A DNA stretch of 64,000 bases from Paralichthys olivaceus (GCF_024713975.1 NC_091116.1:12740986-12804985), one strand, 5' to 3'. Shown: positions 1-13,220, counted from the stretch's first letter. Notes: a model not told the origin generated them from the sequence alone. Numbers and translations: made by a program.

Positions 1-876
1 GGCTTGTTCACCAGGAAGCAGTGAACTGACACTGAACACCGTGTCCTACAGTCCTTTTATTGATCGTGTGGAGCGGCAGGAGAGCGGAGGGTCAGCGTCT
101 CCCTGCCTCAGCAAACTGTCTTTGTCCTGCACAGAATCACAGGCAGAGGGGGGGTGGGGTGGGGGATACACCACTCTCATGCCTGGTGTAAATAAGAAAG
201 AGAAGGAGGAGAAGGGGGTCTGGGTCTGACTCCATTGTTCATGTCCCCACGTCCTCCTGCTGCTCGGAGATGAGCAGAGGAGGAGCAGAGGGGGAGCAGA
301 GGGGGAGCAGGTGTCGTGAGGGATAAATAAAATAAACCAGTGTCATCTGTGCTTTGCTCTGCATCATCAGAGGCCCCTCCCCTTTGTGCTGCTGAACCCT
401 AAAAAAAAACAGGCAGCAGCTGGTGGCGCCATCTGCTGGTTCAAGTGCACAACTACAAGGCACTAAACAGCTTTTATGTTTTAATAATAACACGATCGCG
501 GAAGAATCCACTGAACTTTGGTGCAGATTTGTTTTACTTTCTTTAGCATTAGACACAATATTAAAGACAGTGAATCAATGAGGTCCAAATAGAAATGGAT
601 TGTTTGGGTTTAAAGGTGGTTTTAAAGGGGAAATTGTTTTTTCATAAGGCTTGTTTTAATTAAGTCAACTGTTGAGCCTCAGTGGAGGACGGAGGTACGA
701 ATTCTACTGAGTGTCACTCTAGTTTGTGCTCATTAGAGCTTAAATTATTATAAAATATCTTAAACTAAACATTCCACATGTTTATTTTCTAAAAATGCCT
801 CAAGACATTTGCACCAGTGGATCTTTGAAATGTAGTCGCTGTCATTCAACATCTGGATTATTGCTGTTTCTCTCAG
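1..876. other. intron of fam171b (5' window edge), no exon seen
   Basis: This stretch precedes the first exon I can place for fam171b. No reading frame in it resembles the upstream part of the FAM171 ectodomain, so I read it as the 3' part of an intron. It ends in a pyrimidine-rich tract and an AG at 875-876. It holds a G-rich patch near 145-165 and otherwise unremarkable AT-rich sequence. Confidence 0.5.
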
Positions 877-3690
877 TTTTCTCTGCGGTGACGCTGCTCC
901 TGCTCCCTCACAGTCAGGGCAACGTGTGGCTGTTTGAAGACTCGGTGCTCATCACCAGGAAGTTACCTGGTACGTTTACAATACTTTTTATTCTTTTATA
1001 TATACTTTCGCAACAGAAGGACAAAGTGCTTCACAATAAGCAAGACAACAAATCACATTAAAATCCAAACAGCGTTTCTGATAGAGGGACGTATTGAGTT
1101 ACGTATCACTTCCTGTTTGGATAAAAATAATAAAAATGAGCAAACCACTCAGGGCTATCAAGGAGAAGTATATTCTGAGGTTCTTGTTTCAGTAGAAAAG
1201 ATGGTGTTGGGTGTTTACAGTCCAGGTGAGGTCATCACTGATGTACGTCCACATACTCCTCATGTGAGTCCAGATTTAGTTTTCTAACTCCCCACCTCCT
1301 TCTCACAGACAGTTCGTCCCAGCCGAAGGTTAAATTCCCCAAGAACCTCCTCACCGTCTCCGATGAGAGCAACATGTCGACGGTGAAGGCCTACCTGACT
1401 GTGCCACAGCACCATCTAGCAAAAGACTGTGGCAACTGCACTCCCGGCATCATCAGCAACAAATCAGGTGAGCGTTAACTGAGGCCTCATAAATGATGAA
1501 GCCAGTTTCCTCCCAGTCTGGACGATTCAAACACAGTTTTAAATATAAATGCTGTACTTGTGTTTTTATCTGCAGGGTTCAGGAGCATAGAGCTGAAGGC
1601 GGTGGCGGCCGTCAGTGTCCTGCTGTACTCGGGGGACGAGGAGCTCCAGGTTCGAGGTCCCATTCAAATCAGCCTCCCCCTGGGGCACAACACCCACCTG
1701 CGGGCGTCTGACACTGTGCCGGCCTGGGCCTTCAACCTGAAGACGGGTAAGATTAGAGAGGAGCGCTACAGAGTCAGATTAGTTAACACATGCAAAGACA
1801 ATTATTGTTTATGTACAACTAATAAACTCTCTGTTTGAAGGTGCTTGGGAGAATCAGGGTCTTGGAATAGTGAAGAAAGTGGGAATCGAACTTGTTTGGA
1901 CGTACACCGCTTCCCATCTGGGCTTCTGGGTCGCAGCACCCCTGCCCTCCTCAAACGGTACGATGACCAACTTCAAATATTACAGATACAAACACGGAAA
2001 TACAGTTGGAGAAGCAGCTTAACTCATAAATGTGTATGAATTCAGATTTTCTGGGACATGGAAGCACGTTGGATTTCCTCTCATACCACACCTACCTGCT
2101 GATCGGAATGCTGGGAGGAACGCTGGCTGTCGTCATCGGATTCCTGTGTTTGCTGCTGTGTCACTGCGGGTGAGAGATCTCAGACATGTGAACAGCGAGG
2201 TTGAGTTTTCAGCAAGTGAACATTTCCAGATTTTGATATTTCAGAATTATCTTAAAGTCAAATGTAGAATAACGCAATTATTTCAAAATAAAAACGTAAA
2301 GATTGTAAAGTCTCAACTCAAAGCAGACGTGTAAAACTTCACCGTCTTGATTCAATTCTGTCTCAGAGGTTCGCACCGGGAACCCAGGAGGAGGAGAGCT
2401 CGCTTCTCCAAACTCACGGTCGTGAAGAAAGACCAGACCACCTCCACCCACATGGAGGAGGGTTTGTTGTTCCGATCCGGCGACAACAGCCTCGCGTCCT
2501 GCAGCGTCCAGTGCGACCCTTCCTCCACGCCGCGGCACAAAGCCAACTTCAACATCTACGTGGAGGATCCAGGGAGTCACGCGGCGGCTTCTCTTTACCA
2601 GAACATCGCTTCGGATCGGATGAAAGGTTCGCAGCCGCCGCCGCACTACATCAACAGTGAGGAGGTGGCTCGGCTGCGGGAGAAGTCGGAGCAGAACCGG
2701 GCCAACATGAACTCCGACAACTTCTTTCCAGATAAGCTGGTTCACATCTACAACCAGCCGCTGGCCATTATCCAGGCCCCAGAGCTTTTCAGTGCTCAGG
2801 AGCAGCAGCTGTCGGGCTGCAAGTCCGCCACCTTCCCCCGCAACGGAGTCGAGTACGACGCTCACTCAGAGCCTGCGAGTAAAGACAGCTACACCCAGAC
2901 TCTTCCCAAAGTCCCTCACCACCACTCCCAGGGTGGAGGCAGCCCACAGCAGAGCAGCCAAGACGGGCCGCAGCCTCTGGAGACGCCTCCTCAAGGCCAA
3001 GGCCCGAATGCTGGCGTGTGGGGGCGCTACAGTAACCTCCTGGAGTCCTCCGTGTCCGTGCCCGGGACTCTGAACGAGGCGGCTGGAATGGAGGCGTTCA
3101 GCGGGGGGCATGGTGTGCCCAGTGAGCTGCAGGGGATCTCAGAGCGCACGTTGCTGGAGCTGACACGGGGCAAGTCGTCTTCGTCTCACGCCAGAGCCTG
3201 GTTCGTCTCGTTGGATGGGAAGCCGGCCGCACAGGTTCGCCACTCCATCATCGAGCTCCAGAGCCGCCACCGCCCGCCGAGCAGCAACGACACCAGCCTG
3301 GACTCTGGGGTGGACATGAACGAGCCTCTGCAGAACATCCGCGAGACGGAGCGCGACCGGCCGTCGTTCAGGGCCTCGTCCTTGCCGCACCACGGCCGAG
3401 CGGCACGTTACGGCGAAGAACAGGACCTGAGCAGCAGTGAGAGTGGCACCACTGCTACCTGCACCCCCGAGGACCCCTCCCTGAGGAACATTTTAGACGG
3501 GAGCAGTGGGGCTATTCCCAACATCCCCGAGGAAAGGGATGGGATGGACACGTCCAGCGCTCAGGAGGACAGCGAGTCCAGGGGGACGCCTCCTCCACGG
3601 CGCCTGAGGAAGGTGAGGGAGAGGGTGAAGGCGGAAAAGAGGAGTGCCAAGCACGTCCGCGAGGGGAGACCTGTCACCAAGCGGAGTTAG
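877..3690 (+). CDS. fam171b: FAM171B-like single-pass membrane protein, 5' partial
   Basis: Exons 877-969, 1309-1467, 1576-1746, 1841-1957, 2046-2169 and 2367-3690, with TAG stop at 3688-3690. Junctions are phase 1 except the last, which is phase 2, and the frame stays open throughout. The ectodomain reads QGNVWLFEDSVLITRKL and GAWENQGLGIVKK, both typical of FAM171. A transmembrane helix (YLLIGMLGGTLAVVIGFLCL) lies in exon 2046-2169. The large last exon encodes the cytoplasmic tail with the family blocks KLTVVKKDQTTST, SVSVPGTLNEA, ELQGISERTLLEL, AWFVSLDGKPAAQVRHS and SLDSGVDMNE. FAM171 proteins are poorly characterised type I membrane proteins. I chose B over A1/A2 from the tail blocks and because the next gene is calcrl, the neighbour of FAM171B in human. 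The signal peptide and first exons lie outside the window. Confidence 0.9.
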
Positions 3691-5800
3691 AGCGCGGCTC
3701 GTACATCCACACAAGCTTTGTGATTTCTTTTCCTAGTGTCCCATCAGCTGTTTAACCCAGAGCGAGCTTTACACAGGCATCGTTGTTGTTTCCTTATCGC
3801 TGTGCAACTTTGCCAAAGAACTCATGAGCTAGCTGAAGGAACAGAGCAGGTTCCACGTCACGTCTCCCTCCTCCTCCTCCTCCTCCTCCTCCTCCTCCTC
3901 CTCCTCCTCCTCCTCCTCCCCCCGATGTCTGAAGATCACCAGCGAGATTCTTCACAGCAACATGTCCGTGCGAACACGTTATCCCACAGTGCTGGCGCTA
4001 AAGAGGGTGCCTTCTTACTGCCTGTAGCCACAACACGTGAAGTCACAGAGGCACGGTGTTTCAGTCCGGAGGGTTGGACACAGGTACAGCTCGACGTGTA
4101 GTGCACTTATATCCTCTCACCATAACTGCCTGCTGTAAACCCAACACGACACAGAAGCTTCCCCGGTCTGTAGCGCTGACATCTTGTCTGGATCCTCCGG
4201 ACTCAGATCCGATCTGGTGACGTGAAACGCTTCGTCAGCTTTTCTCTGTTTGTCCGTGAACTAATTCAGCTTTAACTCTCCGCCCGTGACCGACTCCCTC
4301 CGAGCACCGATGTACGTTGTAAAAGCTAAGCTGCCGTTTTTAATCACACCTGATATTCAAGGTTTTTACGCCTACAGCTGTGTAAGAGTGCATGAAAATG
4401 AATGTTTCATTTGACGTCATTAGATCAATAAGAGACTGAATGATTCACCTCACTGACGTGAGCGTCGTGCTGCCGATTAGAACTCAGTAACTATATATAA
4501 AGAAACCAACCCAGGACTACTTTTAAATATCTAAATAATATTTTTCACCACATCCATGGGCACCGACGAGAACAGGCACAAGATGATGAATTAATTAGTG
4601 TGACTGGATCGTGTGTTTTCCCCCTGCAACTATTTTCCTAACGACGCCGCTGCAGTCGGTGCCTTGTAAGATTCACTTTTATCGCCCGTTTCAATGAAAC
4701 TGACACGAACAGACAAATATTTACCGGCTGATCAGCTTGACTTTGTTTTGTTTTTTTTGCTTGAAGAGAGAATGTTGGTTTTTAAAGTATTTTTCAAATG
4801 AAGGTTTAAATTTAACAGTGAGGCTGAACATGTAAGTAGAACTGTTCGACGTAGTCTCCGTGAAGTTTAGTTCTCAAACACAAACGTCTCCTATGAATTC
4901 ATCTCTTTTTAGGGTTTCTACAGATTTTAATACGTAGAATTTAAGACTTTTTAAGGCCGTCGCCAATAAAATTTACACAACGACAGATATGAAGGAAAAT
5001 TAGAGTCTCGGTCGAGCTTGTAGTTTTATTACAGCGTGCTAATATCTCGTTAAAAGAACTACAAAACAGAGACTTTACAAACGATGCGTCTCCAACAGAA
5101 GTCATTTTAAACACGATTGAAGAAGCGTTAAATGATCGTCAACATAATTAAAACCTGTAGACGTTTTTAGGTTTAAAATCCAGATAATTAAACTTCCTTT
5201 ATTTTCACCCTGCGAAACTCTTTACTTTTCATGTAGCGCCACCTTCAGGTCAATATTTCAATGTTCAATATTACACCTGCTCTTACTTGGTTCTAATACA
5301 TTTGTAATAATTTTTTTTTTTTTTTAACCTGAACCCATTTGGAACACGACTCAACATTCCCAGAAACTCAAAAGAGTGTAAATACTACAATTACAACAAA
5401 GTGATGTCATCGCCCATTTGTAATAAAAGTTTAGGATAAAAAATATGAATACGAGGAAAAAAAAAAAAAAAAAAAGGTTCCACGAGCAATATTTATCATG
5501 AATTCAAAATAAAGTGCAGCAACAATTTTGCCATATTTAGTCTTCCTTCACGGTCCAACTTTTTTCAACGCTGAGTTCATTTTCTATGTACGAGCCTCGA
5601 TTCTGTCGCCACGTTTCATACGCTGTGTTTTCTTTCTGTGTAAATAGTAAAACATAAATCATCTTATGTATCATGTGACTTTACTTGATTTCTGCTGTTT
5701 GTCCTCCATCGAGCAGCGAAGGTCTGTGTTCTTCTTCTCTTGTGTTTTTAAATGTGGATTCTTTATTTTCATCTTTAGGCCCGGTGCCTTTTTGTGGGAG

Positions 5801-5832
<32 letters not shown>

Positions 5833-6140
5833 TCCCGAGCTTTGTATTTTTAACTGTAGCAACAAGTCGAGCACTTAAATCATTTCAGTGAGTGAACGAA
5901 TCCCCAGCGACTCGTCCCAGTTTACGTCCAGCGGGGACGACGAGGAGTCCCGACCGTCACGCCCCTTTAAAGTGACCTCGCTGAATGTACTCGTGTTGAT
6001 TGGTTCTGTTGTGAGCTCCTCGTGTGTCGACACATTCAGCATCACGGGTTGTTTCTTTCTTCCCACCTCTTGTGTTTAGTGATGGTCGTGTTATTAGTCT
6101 TTGCCTTTTTGTGCACATTAATTAATAAACCTACTTGATA
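3691..6140 (+). other. fam171b: probable long 3' UTR of fam171b
   Basis: No coding exon is visible. The sequence is AT-rich, with A and T homopolymers (near 5310, 5459-5475 and 5806-5830) and a CTC microsatellite. Candidate polyadenylation signals AATAAA occur several times; the last I note in this stretch is at 6124-6129. The family is known for long 3' UTRs, so I assign this by position only; the true transcript end is not determined. Confidence 0.4.
3868..3919. repeat. (CTC)n trinucleotide microsatellite
   Basis: An almost perfect CTC/TCC run of about 17 units, 180 bases after the fam171b stop, so probably within its 3' UTR. In one frame it would read poly-leucine, but it is not in a credible gene. 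Confidence 0.9.
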
Positions 6141-7144
6141 CCAACTGTTGTTCAGGAGCTTTTACTTTCCGAAGTAACTTCCTGTGAGCTGTGCTCGTCA
6201 AGAGCAGCTCAGTTTCTCCGTCTTGGCTTGAGAAGTTAGTGATGTTCTCCTGAGCTGCAGCTCTCAGGTGCAGGAAAGGCCTCGGCGGCAGTGAGAGCTG
6301 GTTCTGGTCAGAGGACACTTCACCGTCTCCTCGTGGCCTCACACCTTCACGCACGAGACGTGGACGTTGTTGCCACGTTGTTGACCCTGAGAGAGAGACG
6401 AGGACAGAAACTCCACAAAACTTTCCACATGATGAGGTTGTGATTGAAAGATGCGTCCTGTTCTGAGGATATCAGGAGATTTGAGCCTGGTTTTATTACA
6501 TCCTAAAAATCTGTGCTGTTGATTTCCGCCGAACGTGCTCTCCGTCCACAGCTGAACGTGCTGGACCGCTCTGTGCGAGGTCATGTTCTGGTCAGAGGGG
6601 GAATAAAGAGCTGACCAGAGCATCTTACATCACTCTGAAACATGACTGTACTGAAACTCTGACCCCGGCACGACCCCGGCCGCCAACACACACCTGCAGC
6701 AAGACACCGGCAGTGTTTTCTCCAGCCGCTCCTCCTGACAGATGGGACGCACATCCTGGGCTTCCGGCAGACACTTCCAGCCTCCGGGCCCCGGGACGGC
6801 TCGGGCCCCGAGGCCCCAGGAGCAGGGGTGGGGGGTGGGGGGGTCGTTTTCCATCCAGCGAAGCTTTGGGTTGGTTGTGAACCTCCGAGATCAGTCTCTC
6901 AACAAGTCCGAGTTGAAATGAATCTGGAGGAGGTGTTTCTGATGTGAGGTCGGGAAAAGGACGGTCAGTCGTTTCAAACTCCCGGTGAACTTGTTCAGAA
7001 AGTGAAAACACGAAACATGAGCATCGTGAAGGAAAACTAGTGAAACGATCAACGTGTTAACGTGAAAGACGAAACATGAAAGACTCTGCAGGTGAGTTTT
7101 AACTTCGTGAATCAAAATGTTTGTAGAACACATCACAACAGATT

Positions 7145-7233
7145 ACTTCTTCTACTTCCTCTTCTTCCTCCTCTTCTTCCTCCTCTTCTTCTTTTTCTTC
7201 CTCTTCTTCTTCCTCTTCTTCCTCCTCTTCTTC
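7145..7233. repeat. TTC/CTC polypyrimidine tract
   Basis: About 89 bases consisting almost only of C and T on the + strand, in irregular TTC, CTC and TTCC units. Long homopurine/homopyrimidine tracts of this sort can form triplex DNA; here it is intergenic. Confidence 0.85.
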
Positions 7234-7756
7234 TGGACTCCAGGGGAGAGGGGACGCCGTAGCCATGGCAACCAGACCGCTGCCATGGAGACTCTCAGCC
7301 AGCAGATGGTGCTGTTGCCACGGAATACAACTTTATGTATATATTATATTAATATAAATTATTATCTATGAAGTATTTTTGACAATATTCTTGGATGACC
7401 CGTATTCATTCATTTAATAATTAATTTCTCTTTTCATATGGAAAAATAAAGATTTGTCACTTGCTTGATTATTTTTTTTGATGAAAATACGAAAACAAAT
7501 ATTAAACCTCTGGTTCTAAGATTAGTTTCTTTATATGAAACTTATGTGAGGGCTGACATGAAGGGGAGAACACTGCCCTCTGTAGGTGGTTCGATGGAGT
7601 TTTCTTATGAGGACAGGTGAGGACAATCAATCAGTCCTGTAGATGTGGGGGGGGGGGGGGGCTCTGATGTGTGGTTGAGATCTCTCTAGCCCCATGGTGA
7701 AGAGGTCGGCCATAGATCATGTAAGATGTTTATGTCCACCATGTTTTCATCGTTGC

Positions 7757-7804
7757 AGAAGAAGTTCCAGAAGAAGTTCCAGACGAAGTTCCAGAAGAAG
7801 TTCC
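7757..7804. repeat. 12-base minisatellite, four copies
   Basis: Unit AGAAGAAGTTCC repeated four times, the third copy carrying one change (AGACGAAGTTCC). The 12-base period keeps a frame open and on the minus strand reads repeated SSGT, which explains a short open frame there. No gene is implied. Confidence 0.9.
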
Positions 7805-8465
7805 AGACTGCTGCTTGGCCTGAACCGGTTCACCTCCATCGTCAGGTCTTAATTGATCTATGTTGAACTGTGTCCCTCTTGTGTGAATAGTCCATGATTT
7901 GTACATTGTTCGACAACTGACTGCTTCACTGTCCATCGTTAGATTCATTCATGTCGTTCTCACCTCTGTCAAGTTGAACCCATTGAAATGAATTGGTTCT
8001 ATTCCTTTATAGCCCAGTGGGACAAGCTGCGACAGAATCTCCCTGTGGTGAGTACCCTGCCTACTTACCAGCTACTATCAAATACTGTCGTTTGTATTTT
8101 TAGCTGTTAATCGTTTTAGCACTTTATTAGTTTTAAATAAAAGGTTTTGTCTTAAACTTATTGTTTACTCTTTCTCTCAGGAACAATTCTATTTTAAAAT
8201 AAATATTATATATATTCCAGTTGCCTGCTCTGTCGATCTACCGATTAGAAAAATATGTTTGAAAGATAAAAATCAACTTTCCTCACTTATTTCTCTCCAA
8301 GCGAGACACGTGAAAACACATCGAGTTACAGAAAGTAGATTATTGCAGATCTCATATAAACCCATAATTTAAAATTCTTATCTTACTTTATCTTATGTGA
8401 TTTCATCTTATCTTAACCTATACATCTTAAAAACGATCGAATCTAATGAAGTCTTTCTAATGTGC

Positions 8466-8560
8466 ACTGCATTGTGGGAATGTCCCTCTGGCTCCACATA
8501 AGACAACACGTGATGTCATCCACAGCTCGGTCTTTATCAGGCTCACTGTTGCTGCTGACT
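8466..8560 (+). promoter_or_regulatory. candidate calcrl promoter region
   Basis: Just upstream of the candidate first exon are several motif matches: ACTGCATTGTGGGAA (8466-8480), whose reverse complement fits a ZNF143/ZNF76 element and which also holds the RBPJ core GTGGGAA; CACGTG with an overlapping TGATGTCATC CRE/AP-1-like core near 8509-8521; and TTTATCAGG near 8533, a reverse-strand GATA core. These are pattern matches only. The clustering next to a clean exon-donor boundary is the reason I list it. Confidence 0.35.
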
Positions 8561-8667
8561 CTGTTGTGAGCAGACGCAGACTGAAGGACGACTCACACAC
8601 TCACAGGATTTATTCTCCTCAACAACTGGACAACACTGATTTCTTTTATTCTTCTGCTTCTGAGAAG
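8561..8667 (+). other. calcrl: candidate non-coding first exon of calcrl
   Basis: The segment ends in a consensus donor, GAGAAG|GTGAGT (intron from 8668). The coding part of calcrl begins exactly at a splice acceptor (TTGCACAG|ATG at 10783), so at least one upstream untranslated exon is required. This is the best donor I see between fam171b and the ATG on this strand. Its 5' boundary is a guess; a further untranslated exon near 9.9-10.05 kb is possible. Confidence 0.4.
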
Positions 8668-10266
8668 GTGAGTCTCTTTCATCACTCCACAGTTTGATTC
8701 ATGCTGGTGATGCTGACGACAGGTCCAATGTGGTTTTATTGAATCATACATTTTAGTCTTGACGCTAAATGTTCTGAAGTAACATTTAATATATATAATA
8801 TACTACAAATTTTACATCTAAAAAAACAGCAGCATCCCTCAAAGAGACGCCTCTGACGTGTAATCACCTTTTTAAATGTGTATTTTACAGTTTGTCTCAT
8901 TAAAGCCTGACTTATTAAGATTTCTCCCTCCTGACATAAACATCTTTAACCTACAAAAAAAACACATCTGCCCACAGGGGCGACAAAAAGAGGTGAAGAG
9001 GGATTTCCTCGACCAATGTGTTTCCAATAAAAGACTCGTCTCAGGGAAAAGTGTGAGAATCGGAGAGTTCTGACACAGATGGCTCACACAACAAGGGAGT
9101 GACTTCTCCATGAGTTATTGTGTGTCTGTGTGGAGCCGTGATGTGCGTCTCTGGGTGTGTTCGAGAAGATATTAATCTTATAACGTGACAAAGATTTCCC
9201 GTGTTAACAGCCAGCGGAGCAGGAAATGAATGAAGGCCTTGTTGTTGTGTGTCACTGTCATTTTAAAAGTGTTTTTTTTTTATTTGAAATGAGAAAGAGC
9301 AGGAGTCAACGTCAAGCTGGTGATAAAATATACATGAAGATCACAGCAGGTCTTCACGCACATGCTGCAGAAACTCAACTCATTAGATCTTCTTACATTT
9401 AATTATGCAACAGCTTAGTCACAAGCATCTTCTACAATATTCAGGCTTTTTAAGATGATGTATGATTTGGCATTGTGTTAAAAACCCGCGCTCTTAATGT
9501 GACGGGGTCAGAAAGGCCACTCATGTGCTTGTTTCATTCAAATGTTGTTTTCATTCCACTTTGCATTAAACTGTGAATCTACGAAACCTCTTTCTCTTGC
9601 TAAAACACATTAAATATGTTTAGAGTGAGCGAACCCCTCTGATGTATAATCACCTTTGTCTCCACATCTGTCGCTGCCGCGGCTCCCACGCCTCTTCATC
9701 CTCGGCAGGACACATCTGGAGACACATCTGTGGGAAGATGAGCTCACAGCAGGACTGGAAACCCACACTTTTAAAACTTCTCTTTCTGCATCATTATTAC
9801 TAATATTGTAAATACCGTTTGCAGCTGCATTTGTTTTATTGGCGTCTTGTGGCTGCACCTTAAACTGGCTCAACGTGCATAATAAGCATGCAGGAAGGAA
9901 GTGTGGAGAACAGAGGAAGCGAGAGGCCACATGTTTAACCCCCTTGTACAAACAGGAGAGAGCTGCCGCCCCCAAATTAAAAACATGGGTCTGCAGCACA
10001 GGGAGCATGGACAGAGAGATGTACTCTGATGTTCTGTGTAAATCAAGGTAATAAGTTGAGAGGACAGAACTCTTTTTTAAAGTCCATCGATGTGTGAGCT
10101 CTGGGAAAAAGGTTCATTTATTGTTTGACTGTCCTGTTGTGATACGAGGGATGTTTCTTTTTAGAGGGGAAGTTTTGTTGCAGCAGGTTTTATTCGCAAG
10201 GTTTTGGAAAGAAGTTGGAATAAAGTCTAATAAGCTCACGAGGGTTTGGTACTTCTGTGTGCATAC

Positions 10267-10293
10267 AGTAAAATCAATCAATCAATCAATCAA
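10267..10293. repeat. (AATC)n microsatellite
   Basis: Five to six copies of AATC/ATCA in the presumed first intron of calcrl. Confidence 0.85.
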
Positions 10294-10782
10294 TAATGCA
10301 CAATTTAAAACATAAAGCTCCTAATTTACAAATCCCTTCCAGCCTCTCATATATACAAACAAACCAGCATCTCAGAGTTTGAATTTGAGTCATTTTCAAT
10401 AAGAAAACACACATTTAAACTTTGAAATTCAGAAAATGAACAAGTACAGGAGCAGTTTCCCATTTCATTGTGTGGGGGTGTGACGCCGCACGTGAACTAG
10501 CGGAGGCTGAATGCAGCTGCTGTCAGCACAGCCAGGGTTGGATCATGTTAGCAGCTGCTGCGAGTCAGGAAACATTATTCTTATTGAGCTCTGGGGGAAA
10601 CTATTTGGGTCGGAGCTGCAGTTTTTTTTTTTTTTACCTGTTCCTCCGAATTGTGTAAAAATAACTTCCAGAGAAACATAAAAATAACGTTCGGGCTGAT
10701 GCAGCTAACAGTTTGGTCCGTGTGTGTTTTCCGGCTCAGAAACAAAGTATTGGAAAGTTATTCCACTTTTTGTTTTGCACAG

Positions 10783-13220
10783 ATGGACGTGAGGTGGGTG
10801 ACGTTTCTCCTGCTGCTGTTCTCCTTCGATCAGGTAAACCCTTCAAACGTGGCGGTTCAAATGTTTGGTGTATTTGCACAGTTGCATTATTCTCATTGTG
10901 CGTTTTGGATGCTGCATGAAAACAGCTGCTGGTGGCGTCGAGCGCCGAGGCTGAACACCAGGAGAACGCTAAGCACGGAATCCACTCACAGAACCAGATC
11001 ATCAGGGCCCAGTACGAATGTTTCCAGATGATCAGTCGAGAGTCGCATTCGTCCAAAGCCAAAGGTGAGGAGCGGGCGGGTCAAAGGTCGTGGATTGGTA
11101 TTCTTCACACCTGGTGTCATGTGACCCCCGTGTCCCTCTGCTGTCTCCAGGGCTCACGTGCAACGCGACGTGGGACGGGTGGCTGTGTTGGAGCAGAACC
11201 AAAGCCGGAAAAAGGACAGAGCAGAACTGTCCAGACTTCTACAATGACTTTGACTCAAGTGGTGAATGGTTTGATTTCTGTCCAGAGGCTCCACGTGTTC
11301 CATTTCCTGTCAATCATGACGTCTCAAACGAATCAAATTCAAAAAAACAAACTTTTGAAAACTAGAAAAAAACCTTCAACCTTTAACTTCATATTAAAAA
11401 ATCTTTGCAGCACTTTTTGCTTTTCACTAACCCAAGCTCTGTTTACAGAGATGGTGTCCAAAATGTGCACGGAGGAGGGCGAGTGGTGGCGTCACCCGGA
11501 CAGCAACCGCACGTGGACGAACTTCACGAACTGCCAACGCAACACGACGCACCACAACGAGGTGAGCGGGAAGAAATCCTGCCCATGTCCTGAGTATCTG
11601 CAGAGGACGTTTGAAGACATGTCGGTTCTGTTTCAGGTGGCGATGTCCCACTTCTACTTGGTGATGATTGGTCAAGGACTGTCGCTGGTGTCTCTGCTCA
11701 TATCGTTGGGAATCTTCTTCTACTTTAAGTGAGTGTGACTGTACTTCACCATGCATCGTGTTTGTGTTCGGAGCCACTGGCTAGTAAAGCTTTAATTTTT
11801 TCGGCCTTCAGGAGTCTGAGCTGCCAGAGGATCACTCTCCACAAAAACCTCTTCTTCTCGTTCGTGCTGAACTCCGTCATCACCGTGGTCATGCTGAACA
11901 CGCTGAAGGACAAACCGGGACACAACAACAACGACTCCGTGAGCTGTAAGCTGGTCATATTCATCCACATGTACCTGCTGAGCTGCAACTACTTCTGGAT
12001 GCTGTGCGAGGGGATCTACCTGCACACGCTCATCGTCGTGGCCGTGTTCGCAGAGAAACAACACCTCATATGGTATTACATGCTGGGCTGGGGTGAGTAA
12101 GCACTTCCATTTGCACTGTTGCACGTTCATGTGACTTAAAGCTCGGATCTCCTCGATGCTCTGCTTTGATTTTTTTCAGGATTTCCCCTCATGCCTGCAG
12201 TGGTTTACTGCATAGCTCGTCACTTTTACTACGACGACAAGTGAGTCTTCTTTCATCCTTGTGGGAAACTTGTGTATTTCACGTATCACTGAGCTGATCT
12301 GGTTCCTGCTTTCACAGATGCTGGATCAGTCCGACGTCCCTGCTGTACATTATCCATGGCCCCATGTGTGCTGCGCTGGTGGTAAGAGCTGAACTCTGAC
12401 CCCCTGCACCATCGCACACACGTGCGACTTTCGAACCTTTTAAATCGGCATCTTTTTCCAGGTGAACCTTTTCTTCCTCCTGAACATCGTGCGGGTTCTC
12501 ATCACCAAGCTGAGGGTGACGCACCAGGCCGAGTCCAGCCTGTACATGAGGGCGGTGAGGGCCACGCTGATCCTCATCCCGCTGCTCGGCATCCAGTTCG
12601 TCCTGTTACCCTACAAGCCCCAGGAGCACTGGATCACTGAGATCTACATGTACATCATGGAGATCCTCATGCACTACCAGGTCAGGAGGAGGTGCATGGT
12701 CGGATGCATTGACAGTTGTATTAACGAGAGTTTAGATTGAATCCACAGAGACGTTACTGTGCAGGAGGTTTTTCCTTCTTGTGTATTTCTTTTACTGATT
12801 TCATTTCCCCTTCACGTGCAGGGTCTCCTGGTTTCTACAATATTCTGCTTCTTCAACGGGGAGGTGAGTAATCAGCGTAATTCAGAATGTTACTACGAGT
12901 ATCTCATATCTCAAGATTTGATGTTGAGAGGTAAAAGTTTCCGGGTATTGAACTTCACATGTGAACAGATGAATTTTACTTCACGTGACGACCCTGTTGT
13001 TTTCGGTCTCCAGGTCCAGAGCGTCCTGCGGAGACACTGGAACCAGCAGCGGATGCAGTTCGCCGGCACGTTCGCCAACGCCGACTTCTTCCGCTCGGCC
13101 TCCTACGTGGCGTCGTCTCTGACAGAGGTGCACCGCTGCTACAGCATAGAGAGCCACACCGAGCACATGAACAGCAAGAGCTACCCGGACATTTTCAGAT
13201 CGGACAGCCCCTTCGTGTGA
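10783..13220 (+). CDS. calcrl: Calcitonin receptor-like receptor (class B GPCR)
   Basis: Eleven coding exons: 10783-10833, 10926-11064, 11151-11261, 11449-11561, 11637-11728, 11812-12092, 12180-12240, 12318-12381, 12462-12680, 12822-12863, 13014-13220. They total 460 codons with every phase matching, giving 459 aa (human about 461). With RAMPs this family binds CGRP and adrenomedullin at the plasma membrane and signals through Gs. The product shows an N-terminal signal peptide, the six ectodomain cysteines (AQYEC, LTC, WLCW, NCPDF, KMC, TNC) with N-glycosylation sites NAT, NRT and NFT, then seven helices including [49 protein letters not shown] and [14 protein letters not shown]. Exon 12822-12863 is the 42-nt TM7 exon typical of class B GPCR genes. 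Teleosts carry several calcrl copies; I cannot say which this is. The calcitonin receptor itself is less likely from the GIFFYFKSLSC and [10 protein letters not shown] blocks. Confidence 0.93.

Larger units (their letters stand above)
6141..8559. other. intergenic fam171b-calcrl, repeats only
   Basis: No exon with homology or good splice sites was found. It holds a pyrimidine tract (7145-7233), a G homopolymer near 7645-7660, a 12-base minisatellite (7757-7804), and AT-rich spacer. Open frames here lack ATG starts or recognisable composition. Confidence 0.6.

Noticed and set aside
2278-2865. 195-codon minus-strand open frame inside fam171b
   Set aside because: It is antisense to the GC-rich last exon of fam171b, whose forward frame carries clear family blocks.
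3868-3919. poly-leucine coding repeat
   Set aside because: It lies after the fam171b stop, and the frame through it has no other coding features.
6625-7011. 128-codon open frame on the minus strand
   Set aside because: It starts with a non-ATG codon, is Pro/Gly/Arg-rich because of GC content, and a second frame over the same bases is also open.
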